DNA from: Planctomycetia bacterium
Lineage (GTDB): Bacteria; Planctomycetota; Planctomycetia; Pirellulales; PNKZ01
Direction of reading: 5' to 3'
NCBI GenBank assembly: GCA_021413845.1
Contig: JAIOPP010000163.1
Location: 1-64,000 of the forward strand
DNA length: 64,000 nt
The notes below the pieces were generated by a model. It did no database searches. It saw only the letters and a list, made by a program, of their open reading frames with translations, and had not been told where the DNA came from. Numbering within the stretch: position 1 is the first letter of the stretch; each line of letters starts with the position of its first letter. Positions 35,990-44,776 of this stretch are shown here, in pieces. The translations under genes and the position numbers were made by a program.

Positions 35990-37105
35990 GTGTTGTTTAA
36001 CCGCTTGAGAATTACTCCGCTGAGGAAGCTGAAGCTGCAAGATGCCGTTGCGACTTTCTTCTGCGGCATCTTAGTTTTTTTTCCGCTGACTGCGATTCGC
36101 GGCCTGTTGCATGTTTGCATACGGACCCTGCATCGCAAAGGTCCGTATTGGATCACGATGCACAAGCGCCCGAAACAAGTGACCACGGAGTATTATCGCC
36201 CATGGAATCCGTTGCCGATCCAGGCACTTGAACGCTACGCCATCGTGCTGCAAGGTCCGTTGCTTCTGCAAGAAGACTTTACGCTTGAGACGATCCGCTA
36301 CTATAGAGCGCTCCATCCGGATGCGATCATCATCCTTTCGACTTGGAAAGGAGAAGATGCGCACACACTCAAACTCTGCGAAGAGGCCGGCGTCGAGATC
36401 GTAACAAGTGAGAGGCCGATGGTTGTCGGTGCGTTTAACATCAACCTACAAGCGACATCCACGCTTAAAGGGTTGGAAAGAGCTCAGGAACTAAAGTGCC
36501 GATTCGCGGCAAAAACACGCACCGACATGCGTATCTATGCTCCGAACATATGGACTTTTCTATCGAACCTGATGAGCGCGTTTCCACTGACGGCCGACGG
36601 CATCCAAAGCCGCCGTATCATTTCGACGAATTTGTGTACTGCTCGATACACTCCGTTTTTCCTTTCCGACTTATTTCTCTTCGGCGAGGTCGAAGATTTA
36701 ATTCGCTATTGGAGTTGCCCGGTTCACGCCGGAGGTTCGTCGGACCATTGCGAGTGGAGAATCAAAGATCTTACGCCGGAAATCGTTCCTGAAGTTTATT
36801 TATGTCGATCTTATCTCGAGCGTACGGTCGAGTCCGTGGATTCGACATTGAGTTTCTGGTGGAAAGCGCTTGCCGAGAGGTTTCTGATCGTCGATGTCGA
36901 GATGCTGGATCTCTATTGGCCTAAGTATCACCCCCATACCGAACATACCTCCCTTCTCAATGAGCCGGTTTTGGGTTGGAATACGCTTCGCTTCCGTGAC
37001 TGGCTTCAACTCTTTCTCGGCTTGAACGCCGACACCTCGGTTCCGGAACGTTTTCTCGATCTTTCTTGCAAGTCTCAGCCTCCTTTGCGCTGGCCGGAAG
37101 CATAG
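35990..37105 (+). CDS. WavE-like protein, tandem copy 2
   Basis: 371 residues with a GTG start (GTG TTG TTT). The order of blocks matches copy 1: LHRKGPYWITMHKRPK, RYAIVLQGPLL, IILSTWKGEDAHTLKLCEEA, ATSTLKGLERAQELKCRFAA, TRTDMRIYAPN, ATG-distal FWWKALAERFLIVDVEMLDL and YHPHTEH. Differences are spread throughout, so this is an old rather than a recent duplication. Both copies probably act at successive steps or on related acceptors. It ends 80 bases before a GT4 gene that lacks a normal start codon. Confidence 0.82.
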   Translation: MLFNRLRITPLRKLKLQDAVATFFCGILVFFPLTAIRGLLHVCIRTLHRKGPYWITMHKRPKQVTTEYYRPWNPLPIQALERYAIVLQGPLLLQEDFTLETIRYYRALHPDAIIILSTWKGEDAHTLKLCEEAGVEIVTSERPMVVGAFNINLQATSTLKGLERAQELKCRFAAKTRTDMRIYAPNIWTFLSNLMSAFPLTADGIQSRRIISTNLCTARYTPFFLSDLFLFGEVEDLIRYWSCPVHAGGSSDHCEWRIKDLTPEIVPEVYLCRSYLERTVESVDSTLSFWWKALAERFLIVDVEMLDLYWPKYHPHTEHTSLLNEPVLGWNTLRFRDWLQLFLGLNADTSVPERFLDLSCKSQPPLRWPEA

Positions 37106-37185
37106 AACCTTTATATCGAAGCCGAGAACTGCTCCAGGTATAGGCTCGGATCCTAGACTTAACCGCCTCGGCGAAAACAATACTT

Positions 37186-38394
37186 ATTCGTCCTCAGAAT
37201 TTAGAGCGGCATTTTCTAACGGGCGAATATCCGCCGCAAAGCGGTGGCGTATCCGATAATACGGCGATTATCGCATCCGGTTTGGTGCTCGCGGGCTGCA
37301 AGGTGCATGTCTGGTGTCCGGATATCGGATCGAATGAAATAGAACCGCTGTCCAAGATAACGGTGCATCGAATCTCCGGAGGTTTCGGCTTCCGCGGTCT
37401 TAGAGCGATCTCACAAGGTCTGGATCGATTCGCAGCGCCAAGGCAACTGTTCGTTCAATACGTCCCGCATGCGTTCGGCTTTCGCGCGATGAACTTGTTG
37501 TTTTGCATTTGGCTATGGTGGAGGGCACGCGTTCGGGGCGACGTAGTACAAGTGATGTTCCATGAGGTTGCGTTTCCTTTCGTTCGCAAGCCGCTGAAAT
37601 GGAATATCATCGCGATCGTCAATCGAATCATGGCTTTCGTCCTCGTTGCGGCGTCCACGCGAATCTATACGTCGACATCCGCTTGGCACTCGATACTTAG
37701 GCGATACGGCGCTCGAAATCGACCGCTGGAAGTCCTGCCGGTTCCCTCGAATATCGGCCACGAAGTCGATGCCTGCGCAGTGGCGAACTTAAGACACACC
37801 TTATTGCAGGATGGCTCGACTTCGACGATCGGACACTTCGGCACCTATTCCGCCGGAATCATCGCATTGCTCGTGCCGATTCTGCAGTTGCTTCTAAGTC
37901 GATCTCACGGCGTAAAAATCGTTCTCCTAGGGAGAGGGTCCGCTGCGTGCCTTCATGATCTTTTAACCGGTCATCCCGATTGGCATGGGCGCGTCGTCGC
38001 TTTCGACGGGCTTGAAGATGTCGAGGTTGCCGCCACGCTTCAAGCTTGCGATTTGATGATTCAACCTTTTCCCGATGGGGCCAGCACGCGACGCACCTCT
38101 CTGATGGCATGCCTGGCGGCCGGAATCCCCACCATCACGACCATCGGAGAACTTTCCGAACCGTTTTGGCAGACTCAACAGGCTTGTGCAGCAGTCGAAG
38201 TCGGAAACGTAGAGAGGGCAATAAGGATCATAGACCAATGGCTCGCCGAACCTCAAATGAGTAACGCAACCGGTGCTCGCGGCAGGCATTACTACTCTGC
38301 GCATTTTTCTCTCGAATGCGCGATTGCCAAAATTCTCGATCGTGAGAACGCAACGACCTCGCCCGCGAAACTCGATGTCGATGCACATGGATGA
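37186..38394 (+). CDS. Glycosyltransferase, GT4 family, without a canonical start codon
   Basis: The frame is open from just after a TAG at 37141-37143. Typical GT4 N-terminal sequence begins at once: ILIRPQNLERHFLTGEYPPQ, then SGGVSDNTAII. Yet no ATG, GTG or TTG occurs before the TTG at 37282, which would remove the conserved FLTGEYPPxxGGV strand and loop. I therefore place the start tentatively at the ATT at 37186 (402 residues); an ATA at 37180 is another option. The rest is normal: IGHFGTYSAGIIALLVPILQ in the donor domain and QPFPDGASTRRTSLMACLAA at the catalytic site, where the usual E-x7-E is replaced by an S/T-rich stretch. It is the first of four GT4 genes in a row. Confidence 0.75.
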   Translation: MRPQNLERHFLTGEYPPQSGGVSDNTAIIASGLVLAGCKVHVWCPDIGSNEIEPLSKITVHRISGGFGFRGLRAISQGLDRFAAPRQLFVQYVPHAFGFRAMNLLFCIWLWWRARVRGDVVQVMFHEVAFPFVRKPLKWNIIAIVNRIMAFVLVAASTRIYTSTSAWHSILRRYGARNRPLEVLPVPSNIGHEVDACAVANLRHTLLQDGSTSTIGHFGTYSAGIIALLVPILQLLLSRSHGVKIVLLGRGSAACLHDLLTGHPDWHGRVVAFDGLEDVEVAATLQACDLMIQPFPDGASTRRTSLMACLAAGIPTITTIGELSEPFWQTQQACAAVEVGNVERAIRIIDQWLAEPQMSNATGARGRHYYSAHFSLECAIAKILDRENATTSPAKLDVDAHG

Positions 38395-39562
38395 CACCGA
38401 GGCTCCGCCGCCACGGCCTGAGTGCGCCGGCCGACGATTGCGTATCGCCTTCGTAGTTCACGAATACAATCGGCATCACGGCCACAGTCGCTACGTCGCC
38501 GAACTGGCAACGCGATTCAAACGACAACACGACGTACACATTTTTGCGGCCTCGTTCGAGGAACCGAATCCCGAAAACTTAACGTTCCACCATGTTCCTA
38601 AATGGCGCGCCAATGCGGTAACCAACGATCTTTCATTTTTCATCGGTGCCGCCTGGAAGGTCCCCGACTCATTCGATATCGTCCACGCTCAAGGCTTCTG
38701 CAGCCCCCGCCAGAATGTCGTTACTGCGCACATGTGCAACGCAGCGTGGTTCGATGCTATCGACCGCTTCCATGTTCCGCAGTCGTGGCGAAAGCGTATC
38801 TATCGTGCGATTTCGACGACGGCGGAAAAGCTTGTCTATCGACCGCAAGCGGCACGAAGATTCATCGCCGTGTCGCATAGGGTCCGACGAGATCTTGAGA
38901 ACTTCCACGGCTTGCGCGATCAGATACGAGTCGTTTACCACGGCACCGACATCGAACGTTTTCATCCTCGTAATCGTGAGGCATGGCGAGCGACGATTCG
39001 CCAGGAACTTCAGATCGGCGAACGTGAGATCGTCGCTCTTTACGTCGGCGATTGGCAAAAAGTCGGTCCCGCCGTCGTTGGCGCGCTGGCGAAGGTTCCC
39101 GATGTCCGATGCATCGTCGTTACCAGAACGCCGTCGAATATCATCCTGTCCGATGCGCGCGCCGCGGGCATCGAAGGCCGCATCACGCTCGTCCCTCCGA
39201 CGCCTGAGATCCACCGTTATTACGGTGCTGCCGACTTCTTCTTATTCCCGACGTTTTACGACACTTTCGGACTCGTGCTTACCGAAGCGATGGCTTCCGG
39301 GTTGCCTGCCATAGCAAGTCGCGAGGCCGGCGCTTCCGAACTCATCGTCGACCGCGAGAACGGCTGGCTCATTCAAAACGCTTGGGACCATGAGGAGATC
39401 GCCTTAGGGATTCGTGCGCTGGCAACTGATGAAATGCTACGAAATCGCATGGGCTCTGCGGCCCGAACCTCCATGGAACATCGGACCTGGGACTGCGTCG
39501 CTGCCGAGACGCTGCCGATCTATTACGAAGTCGTCGCCGAGACGAAGTCGGCGAATCGATAA
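38375..39562 (+). CDS. Glycosyltransferase, GT4 family
   Basis: 395 residues from the ATG at 38375; ATGs at 38381 and 38387 are also possible. All overlap the previous gene, indicating coupling. The acceptor domain starts at LRIAFVVHEYNRHHGHSRYV. The donor domain has IVALYVGDWQKVGPAVVGAL and the catalytic patch YDTFGLVLTEAMASGLP with the conserved Glu. HGTDIERFHPRN is the common linker between the two Rossmann domains. Adds a sugar during cytoplasmic assembly; donor unknown. Confidence 0.9.
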   Translation: MSMHMDDTEAPPPRPECAGRRLRIAFVVHEYNRHHGHSRYVAELATRFKRQHDVHIFAASFEEPNPENLTFHHVPKWRANAVTNDLSFFIGAAWKVPDSFDIVHAQGFCSPRQNVVTAHMCNAAWFDAIDRFHVPQSWRKRIYRAISTTAEKLVYRPQAARRFIAVSHRVRRDLENFHGLRDQIRVVYHGTDIERFHPRNREAWRATIRQELQIGEREIVALYVGDWQKVGPAVVGALAKVPDVRCIVVTRTPSNIILSDARAAGIEGRITLVPPTPEIHRYYGAADFFLFPTFYDTFGLVLTEAMASGLPAIASREAGASELIVDRENGWLIQNAWDHEEIALGIRALATDEMLRNRMGSAARTSMEHRTWDCVAAETLPIYYEVVAETKSANR

Positions 39563-39567
39563 GCCCG

Positions 39568-40722
39568 GTGCCTAAGCCTCGTCGTCTCATAACCGTCGGC
39601 CACTCGTATGCCGTGGCGCTCAACAGACGCTTGGCGCACGAGATGGCGAAAATCGGTGCAGGGCGCTGGGACGTAACGGTCGCCGCTCCCAAGTTCGTCG
39701 CCGGCGATCTAAGCCCGATCGCTTTACAACGCTTTACCGGCGAGGCCTGTCGGCTCGTTGAGATCGACGCCTATCTCACGCAGAAGATCCACGTCATGTT
39801 CTACGGTCTGCGACTCCGTGCGTTGCTGCGAGAAGCGTGGGATCTCGTTCATTGTTGGGAAGAGCCTTATATCTTCAGCGGTGTGCAGATCGGGTATTGG
39901 GCAGGCAAGGCTCCGATCGTTTATTGCACTTATCAAAACATCGATAAGCAATACCCATTCCCCTTCGCCGCGATCGAACGCTGGTGCGGGCGTCGTTGTG
40001 CAGGATGGATCACGGGCTCGCACACCGTCGAAGTCGTAGTGAACAAACGCCCGGGCGGCTTCGGGCAAAAGCCACATCGCATGATTCCCCTCGGCGTCGA
40101 TCTCGATGCCTTTCGACCCGATGCTTCGGCACGGTCCGAGATTCTAAGAAAGCTGTCATGGCCGTCGGCTGGTCCCCCGGTGATCGGATATCTCGGAAGG
40201 TTCGTCCCTGAAAAAGGGGTCGCCATGCTGCAGCGCATCCTAAGTCGAATCAAGTCACCGTGGCGAGCGATGTTCGTAGGTGGAGGGCCTTTGGAATCGG
40301 AGTTGCGCGCGTGGGCCGCAACGCAACCGGATCAGGTTCGCATCGTGACCGGCGTCGCTCATGACGAAGTTCCGGCTTATTTGAACGCGATGGATATCCT
40401 TGCGGCCCCAAGCCAAACCACACCGCTTTGGCGCGAACAGTTGGGCAGAATGCTCCTGGAAGCCTTTGCTTGCGGAGTGCCGGTGGTCGGCAGCAATTCA
40501 GGCGAGATACCTTACGTGATCGGCGACGCCGGGCTTGTCGTGCCCGAAGCCGATGAGCTTGCTTGGTCCGAAGCTCTCGAAAGACTCTTGAACGATTCGG
40601 CTTTGCGAGCCGAGCTTGCCGAGCGCGGGCTCCAGCGCGCGCGGGCTGATTATGCATGGCCCGTAGTCGCACGCAAACACCTCGACTTTTTCGATGAGCT
40701 CCTCGATCACCGAGAGATCTAA
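39568..40722 (+). CDS. Glycosyltransferase, GT4 family
   Basis: 384 residues with a GTG start five bases after the previous stop. Linker and donor domain are clear: PLGVDLDAFRPD, GYLGRFVPEKGVAMLQRILS and TPLWREQLGRMLLEAFACGV, where E-x7-E becomes E-Q-x-G-R-M-L-L-E, a pattern seen in a subgroup of GT4 enzymes. The N-terminus RRLITVGHSYAVALNRRLAH is also typical of that subgroup. It overlaps the next GT4 gene by 29 bases. Part of a four-GT run that probably builds one oligosaccharide. Confidence 0.9.
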   Translation: MPKPRRLITVGHSYAVALNRRLAHEMAKIGAGRWDVTVAAPKFVAGDLSPIALQRFTGEACRLVEIDAYLTQKIHVMFYGLRLRALLREAWDLVHCWEEPYIFSGVQIGYWAGKAPIVYCTYQNIDKQYPFPFAAIERWCGRRCAGWITGSHTVEVVVNKRPGGFGQKPHRMIPLGVDLDAFRPDASARSEILRKLSWPSAGPPVIGYLGRFVPEKGVAMLQRILSRIKSPWRAMFVGGGPLESELRAWAATQPDQVRIVTGVAHDEVPAYLNAMDILAAPSQTTPLWREQLGRMLLEAFACGVPVVGSNSGEIPYVIGDAGLVVPEADELAWSEALERLLNDSALRAELAERGLQRARADYAWPVVARKHLDFFDELLDHREI

Positions 40723-41896
40723 TTTGGATTCCGCAACAGGACTCGGTCGAGCCGATGTGAACGCCTCCTTGCGGATCGCCGTCGTGCGTGACTTCCGCGA
40801 GGAGTGTTGGCCGAGTATGGATCTTGTAGCCGACATGCTTTTAGAGCATCTCTCGGATGAAGACCCGATCGTGGCGGCAGCCGATATCACACCGTCGTTT
40901 CATTCGCTCTGCGGTCGCATCCCCGGCTTCGCGCGAGCGAAGGCGGGCCGCAATTTCGATCGCCTTTGGAACCGCTTCGTGACATTGCCGCGAGCGGTTC
41001 GGCGATCGCGCACCGACTTCGACGCGTTTCATATCGTCGACCACAGCTACGCGCACGTCGTTCACGAATTACCGTCGAATCGAACAGGCGTTTACTGCCA
41101 CGATCTCGACACGTTTCGTTGTTTGCTCGAACCGCATAAAGATCCTCGCCCGCTCTGGTTCCGCGCGATGGCTCGTCGAATTCTAAGCGGCCTGAGCAAA
41201 GCCGCGATCGTGTTCCATAGCACTCTCTTCATCGGAGAAGAACTACGCTCGAAGAAACTCGTATCGCCGGATCGCTTGAAGCATGTTCCTTTCGGTGTCG
41301 CGCCGGAATTTACTCCCCGCTTAGGCTCTTCCGCATCTCGCCCAACGCGTGACTTCGGCTCTCGGCCTTTCCTGTTGCATGTCGGCAGTTGCATTCCGCG
41401 CAAACGAATCGATCTGTTGTTGGCGATGTTTGCGCAGATTCATCGTAAGTTTCCCGATCTCTTGCTTACGAAGGTCGGCGATCCCTGGACGGAAGCGCAA
41501 GAGCGACAAATCCACGAACTCGGAATCAGCGACTCCATTCGTCATCTTGGGCGACTTTCCAGACCCGACCTTGCCGAGGCGATTCGCAGCGCCGCCGCCG
41601 TGGTGATTCCCAGCGATGCCGAGGGATTCGGGCTTCCCGTCATCGAAGCCCTGGCATGCGGCGTTGCGGTTGTCGCCTCGGACCTACCGATGCTTCGCGA
41701 AGCCGGCGGAGATGTCGCCGCATATGCCAAAGCCGGCGATCTCGATGCGTGGACGGAAGTCACCGCAGCGGTTTTATCGGCCGGCGTCGATTCCGCGGAA
41801 CGAGAACGGCGCTTAGCTTGGGCCTCTCAATTCACGTGGCAACGTCATGCGTGCGCCATCGCGACGGCATACCGCGAGTTGATCGAGCGGCGTTAG
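40694..41896 (+). CDS. Glycosyltransferase, GT4 family
   Basis: 400 residues from the ATG at 40694, overlapping the previous gene by 29 bases; the conserved fold starts at LRIAVVRDFREECWPSMDLV, so a start further in is possible. The donor domain shows LHVGSCIPRKRIDLLLAMFA and SDAEGFGLPVIEALACGVAV with both Glu residues. It is the last plus-strand gene of the main locus: its stop overlaps the stop of the convergent ABC exporter gene by four bases, leaving no room for a conventional terminator between them. Confidence 0.9.
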   Translation: MSSSITERSNLDSATGLGRADVNASLRIAVVRDFREECWPSMDLVADMLLEHLSDEDPIVAAADITPSFHSLCGRIPGFARAKAGRNFDRLWNRFVTLPRAVRRSRTDFDAFHIVDHSYAHVVHELPSNRTGVYCHDLDTFRCLLEPHKDPRPLWFRAMARRILSGLSKAAIVFHSTLFIGEELRSKKLVSPDRLKHVPFGVAPEFTPRLGSSASRPTRDFGSRPFLLHVGSCIPRKRIDLLLAMFAQIHRKFPDLLLTKVGDPWTEAQERQIHELGISDSIRHLGRLSRPDLAEAIRSAAAVVIPSDAEGFGLPVIEALACGVAVVASDLPMLREAGGDVAAYAKAGDLDAWTEVTAAVLSAGVDSAERERRLAWASQFTWQRHACAIATAYRELIERR

Positions 41897-43629
41897 CTCG
41901 TCGGTAGGACGGCGCTTTCCGCCGTTTGCTCAAGACTTGTCACTTTGCCGTGGCCGACGCTCAGCACTTTGTTGCAGGAGCGGAGCAGGGCAGGGCGATG
42001 CGTAACGACGAACGTGATCGCTCGCCCGCGTAGTGCGTAGAGCATCGCAATGATATGCTCTTCGCTCACGGCATCGAGCGCCGCCGTCGGTTCGTCGAAA
42101 ACAAGCAAGTCGGGCTCGCCGACTAATGCCCGAGCGATGCAAAGTCGTTGCCGCTGTCCGAGCGAAAGCGAAGTTCCTCTCTCGCCGACGAGCGACTCGT
42201 AACCCTGCGGCTGCCGCTCGATTTCTTCAAGCAGTCCCGCTTCGGCAACGACGCTTCTGATCTCGGCATCATCGACATCGCTGCGCCCGAAGCGAACGCA
42301 TTCGGAAATCGTCTCGTTGAATAATGCCGGCTCTTGCTCTACGAACGCCGTCCGGGCGTAGAAGTCTTCGAGGCGAAACAATTCGGCCGGCATGCCGTTC
42401 AGAAGTAGACATCCACGATCCGGCGTTCGGAGACCGAGAAGAATTTGAACGAGCGTCGACTTGCCCGCTCCCGACGGACCGACGATGCCGATCACGTCGC
42501 CTCGCTCGACTTGCATGCCGACGTCCGACAAGATGAGATGATCCGCCTCATACGCGAAGTCGACGGCACGTAATTCAAGCCGATCGATCCGACCCAAAGG
42601 CAAACCACCGGCGGGAACCCCTGCGTCGGCATAAAGTTTCTCAATCGCGATCAATTGCTCCAGCGCCGGTTGCGAATCTTGCACTTGATGGTAAGTCACA
42701 TGCAAATGCTGAGCGGCGGAAGTGGCGCGAAGCAGTAGCAACAGACTCACGATCGGTGCCGTGCCCGCCGCTTCGCCGCTCAGATAGATCCATGTCGCCC
42801 CGGCCAGCAACAATAGGCCGGCGGCCGTTTGATAGAGCGTCGGCAGGAGCGAGCCGATGATGTTTTGTCGTCGGCGCGTTGATGCGATCGTCGACGAGGA
42901 AGCTCTAGCGCGCTCTAAGTAGTTTGTCGTCGCGCCGAAGATGCGCAATTCTTTTAAGAGCGCCAAGGTTTGTCCGATTAGGTGTACATAATTACCCAGT
43001 GCATCGGCTCGGCTCTTCGCCGCGGCACTGCCGAGTTTCGTGAGGGGGCGAAATAGCGCCACGATCAGCGCTAAAGCCACGACGGTGATGAGGGCAGGCA
43101 TTGGGCTCACGAACCACGCACAGAGACTTAAGCATGCGATTTGCACGACGTGAGCCCCGCCCCAAGACAAAGCCGTGAATGCCCGTGCGACGCATTCGGC
43201 GTGATGCGTCAAGACATGCTGTAGACGGCCCGCAGGCTCTCGGCTCTGACACGCATGCTCTGCATTCAAGAGCCCTCGCAGCAGTCGATCGCGATGCAAC
43301 TGCTCGTAGCGCTCGACACCGGCGGCCCAAAGATAGACGGCGCTCGCTTGGGCCGATGCGCGCACCACGAACGCAATTCCCAGCAAACTTAGCAGTGTAG
43401 GAAATGAGATGTGAAACGAATGAGCGGCTGCGAAGCGAGGCAAGCTGATTACGACGGACGTCGTTCCCAGCGAAGCCAACAGCGGAACCATCAGTGCCAC
43501 GATCGCGGCCTCCGCCGCCGCCGCCGTCGCTTGGCACGCCGTAAGGGACGCCAAGCGCAACGAGCATCCGGGGAACACGGCCTGAAACAAACGGATCACA
43601 ACGAGCGGACCTTTCGGCGATGTTGCCAA
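41893..43629 (-). CDS. ABC exporter, fused membrane and ATPase domains (MsbA/PglK-like)
   Basis: 578 residues from a TTG at 43629; a GTG at 43599 would remove ten residues and is equally possible. Residues about 1-310 hold six membrane helices in an ABC type IV exporter arrangement. The ATPase domain has Walker A GPSGAGKSTLVQILLGL, signature SLSLGQRQRLCIARAL, Walker B LLVFDEPTAALD and the switch His in VVTHRPALL. The half-transporter would work as a homodimer. Relatives flip lipid A, lipid-linked oligosaccharides (PglK/WlaB) or export other compounds. Given the locus, it is a candidate flippase for a lipid-linked unit, which matters because no Wzx-type flippase was seen. Confidence 0.88.
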   Translation of the reverse strand: MATSPKGPLVVIRLFQAVFPGCSLRLASLTACQATAAAAEAAIVALMVPLLASLGTTSVVISLPRFAAAHSFHISFPTLLSLLGIAFVVRASAQASAVYLWAAGVERYEQLHRDRLLRGLLNAEHACQSREPAGRLQHVLTHHAECVARAFTALSWGGAHVVQIACLSLCAWFVSPMPALITVVALALIVALFRPLTKLGSAAAKSRADALGNYVHLIGQTLALLKELRIFGATTNYLERARASSSTIASTRRRQNIIGSLLPTLYQTAAGLLLLAGATWIYLSGEAAGTAPIVSLLLLLRATSAAQHLHVTYHQVQDSQPALEQLIAIEKLYADAGVPAGGLPLGRIDRLELRAVDFAYEADHLILSDVGMQVERGDVIGIVGPSGAGKSTLVQILLGLRTPDRGCLLLNGMPAELFRLEDFYARTAFVEQEPALFNETISECVRFGRSDVDDAEIRSVVAEAGLLEEIERQPQGYESLVGERGTSLSLGQRQRLCIARALVGEPDLLVFDEPTAALDAVSEEHIIAMLYALRGRAITFVVTHRPALLRSCNKVLSVGHGKVTSLEQTAESAVLPTS

Positions 43630-43770
43630 CCTTGCCGATCGACTTCGTCGGCAATCTCTCCACCGGAGAGCAGCGGTATAACAAAACCACCTGCCGGCAC
43701 CAAGAAGACTTCAGTTCCACAACGGGACCGCCGGCAGCGCATGCTTGGAAGAAAACCCACGAACGCCGGC

Positions 43771-44463
43771 CTAAGCTCTCGGCTTCGCCGTGATTATGAA
43801 CTGAATGCCGAATAAGCCCGGCGCTATTTTGACCGCGGCTCGGTCGATCGACTTTCCGATCCCCGGCAGATACCGAGCAAGCGGGAAAACGCCTTGAGCC
43901 TCCGCGGAGAGGACGTCGTAGCCTGCTTGCGAAACCAATTCTCGAGCGGTTTGCCGATCGAAAAAGCGAAAATGCGTTCGATCCATAAGCCCACCGTCGG
44001 CATACCGAAAACGACCGCAGAGAAACGCCAGCCGCTGTCGCCAAGCCAGCACGTTCGGCAGCGCAACCACCAGCCGGCCCTCCGGCGACAGGAGCGGAGA
44101 AAGCCGCTTCAGAAATTCGCCGGGCCAATAGAGATGCTCGAGCACATGACTACAGACGATGCAATCGAAGTTACCGAGATCGCACATGCCGAAGGCGTTG
44201 AGGTCGCACACCTCGACGCGATCCAATCGCTTGCGAGCCGCGACGGCTTCGGGCTCGGAATAGGTCAGGCCAGTCACTTCAACCGCTTGCCGATTCTTGA
44301 GCGCCTGACCGAGGGTGCCGGTACCGCATCCGACGTCGAGCACTCGTCGGGCCCCGATCGGAATCGCCTCGAAGACGGGAATATTCAACGCGCCATAGGA
44401 CAGCTTGGCAGCTTCAGCGGCATCCGATTCCGTCATCCAGTTGATCCCATACGAACGGTGCAA
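43771..44463 (-). CDS. Class I SAM-dependent methyltransferase
   Basis: 230 residues from a TTG at 44463; an ATG at 44436 would give 221 residues. The SAM-binding motif I is VLDVGCGTGTLGQAL near residue 41. Motif II/III is NFDCIVCSHVLEHLYWPGEF, then SPEGRLVVALPNVLAW, and the late THFRFFDRQTARELV block is common in glycan-locus methyltransferases. The substrate is probably a sugar hydroxyl or a lipid-linked intermediate. It stands 141 bases upstream of the ABC exporter on the same strand and may share its transcript. Confidence 0.88.
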   Translation of the reverse strand: MHRSYGINWMTESDAAEAAKLSYGALNIPVFEAIPIGARRVLDVGCGTGTLGQALKNRQAVEVTGLTYSEPEAVAARKRLDRVEVCDLNAFGMCDLGNFDCIVCSHVLEHLYWPGEFLKRLSPLLSPEGRLVVALPNVLAWRQRLAFLCGRFRYADGGLMDRTHFRFFDRQTARELVSQAGYDVLSAEAQGVFPLARYLPGIGKSIDRAAVKIAPGLFGIQFIITAKPRA

Positions 44464-44776
44464 GGTTCAGCGTCTCGACGATCTTATGCGTCCGTCGATC
44501 GGATGTAATCGTCCGAACTTAGAGTTCAAAGCCCAGATTGATGGTGAGCGATCGAGATGCAGTTAGGCACGAACAAGATATTTTAACGACGCTTTCGACG
44601 GAATTCGGACCTTCTTAGGAGAAATACGTCGAATTCACCATCCGCAATCGATCAGGAACCGATCGGCATATTGACACCTTGCGCCTAGGAAATAGATTGA
44701 AAGATTGTTTCTTTTCTGAAACGGAAGCATCGAGTCGAGAACCGTTTCTACGGCGGCTCTCGACGAAAGCCCATTC
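44464..44776. other. Divergent intergenic region before the epimerase gene
   Basis: 313 bases between the minus-strand methyltransferase and the plus-strand epimerase. It contains a good sigma-70-like promoter for the plus strand at 44671-44698 and a short GTTTC-GAAAC inverted repeat just downstream. No coding frame here is convincing. Confidence 0.5.
44671..44698 (+). promoter_or_regulatory. Candidate promoter for the epimerase gene
   Basis: TTGACA (perfect -35), 16 bases, then TAGATT (four of six at -10). Transcription would begin near 44705, giving a leader of about 70 bases before the ATG at 44777. Motif reading only. Confidence 0.45.

Larger units (their letters stand above)
34836..37105 (+). 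repeat. Tandem gene duplication (two WavE-like genes)
   Basis: The two adjacent genes encode proteins of 369 and 371 residues with identical block order and many shared runs, including the HRKGP, ILSTWKGED, AKTRTDMR and PKYHPHTE/HKYHPHTE patches. The more distant WavE-like genes at 30696 and 54718 share only the core motifs. Seen directly in the translated sequences. Confidence 0.85.
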
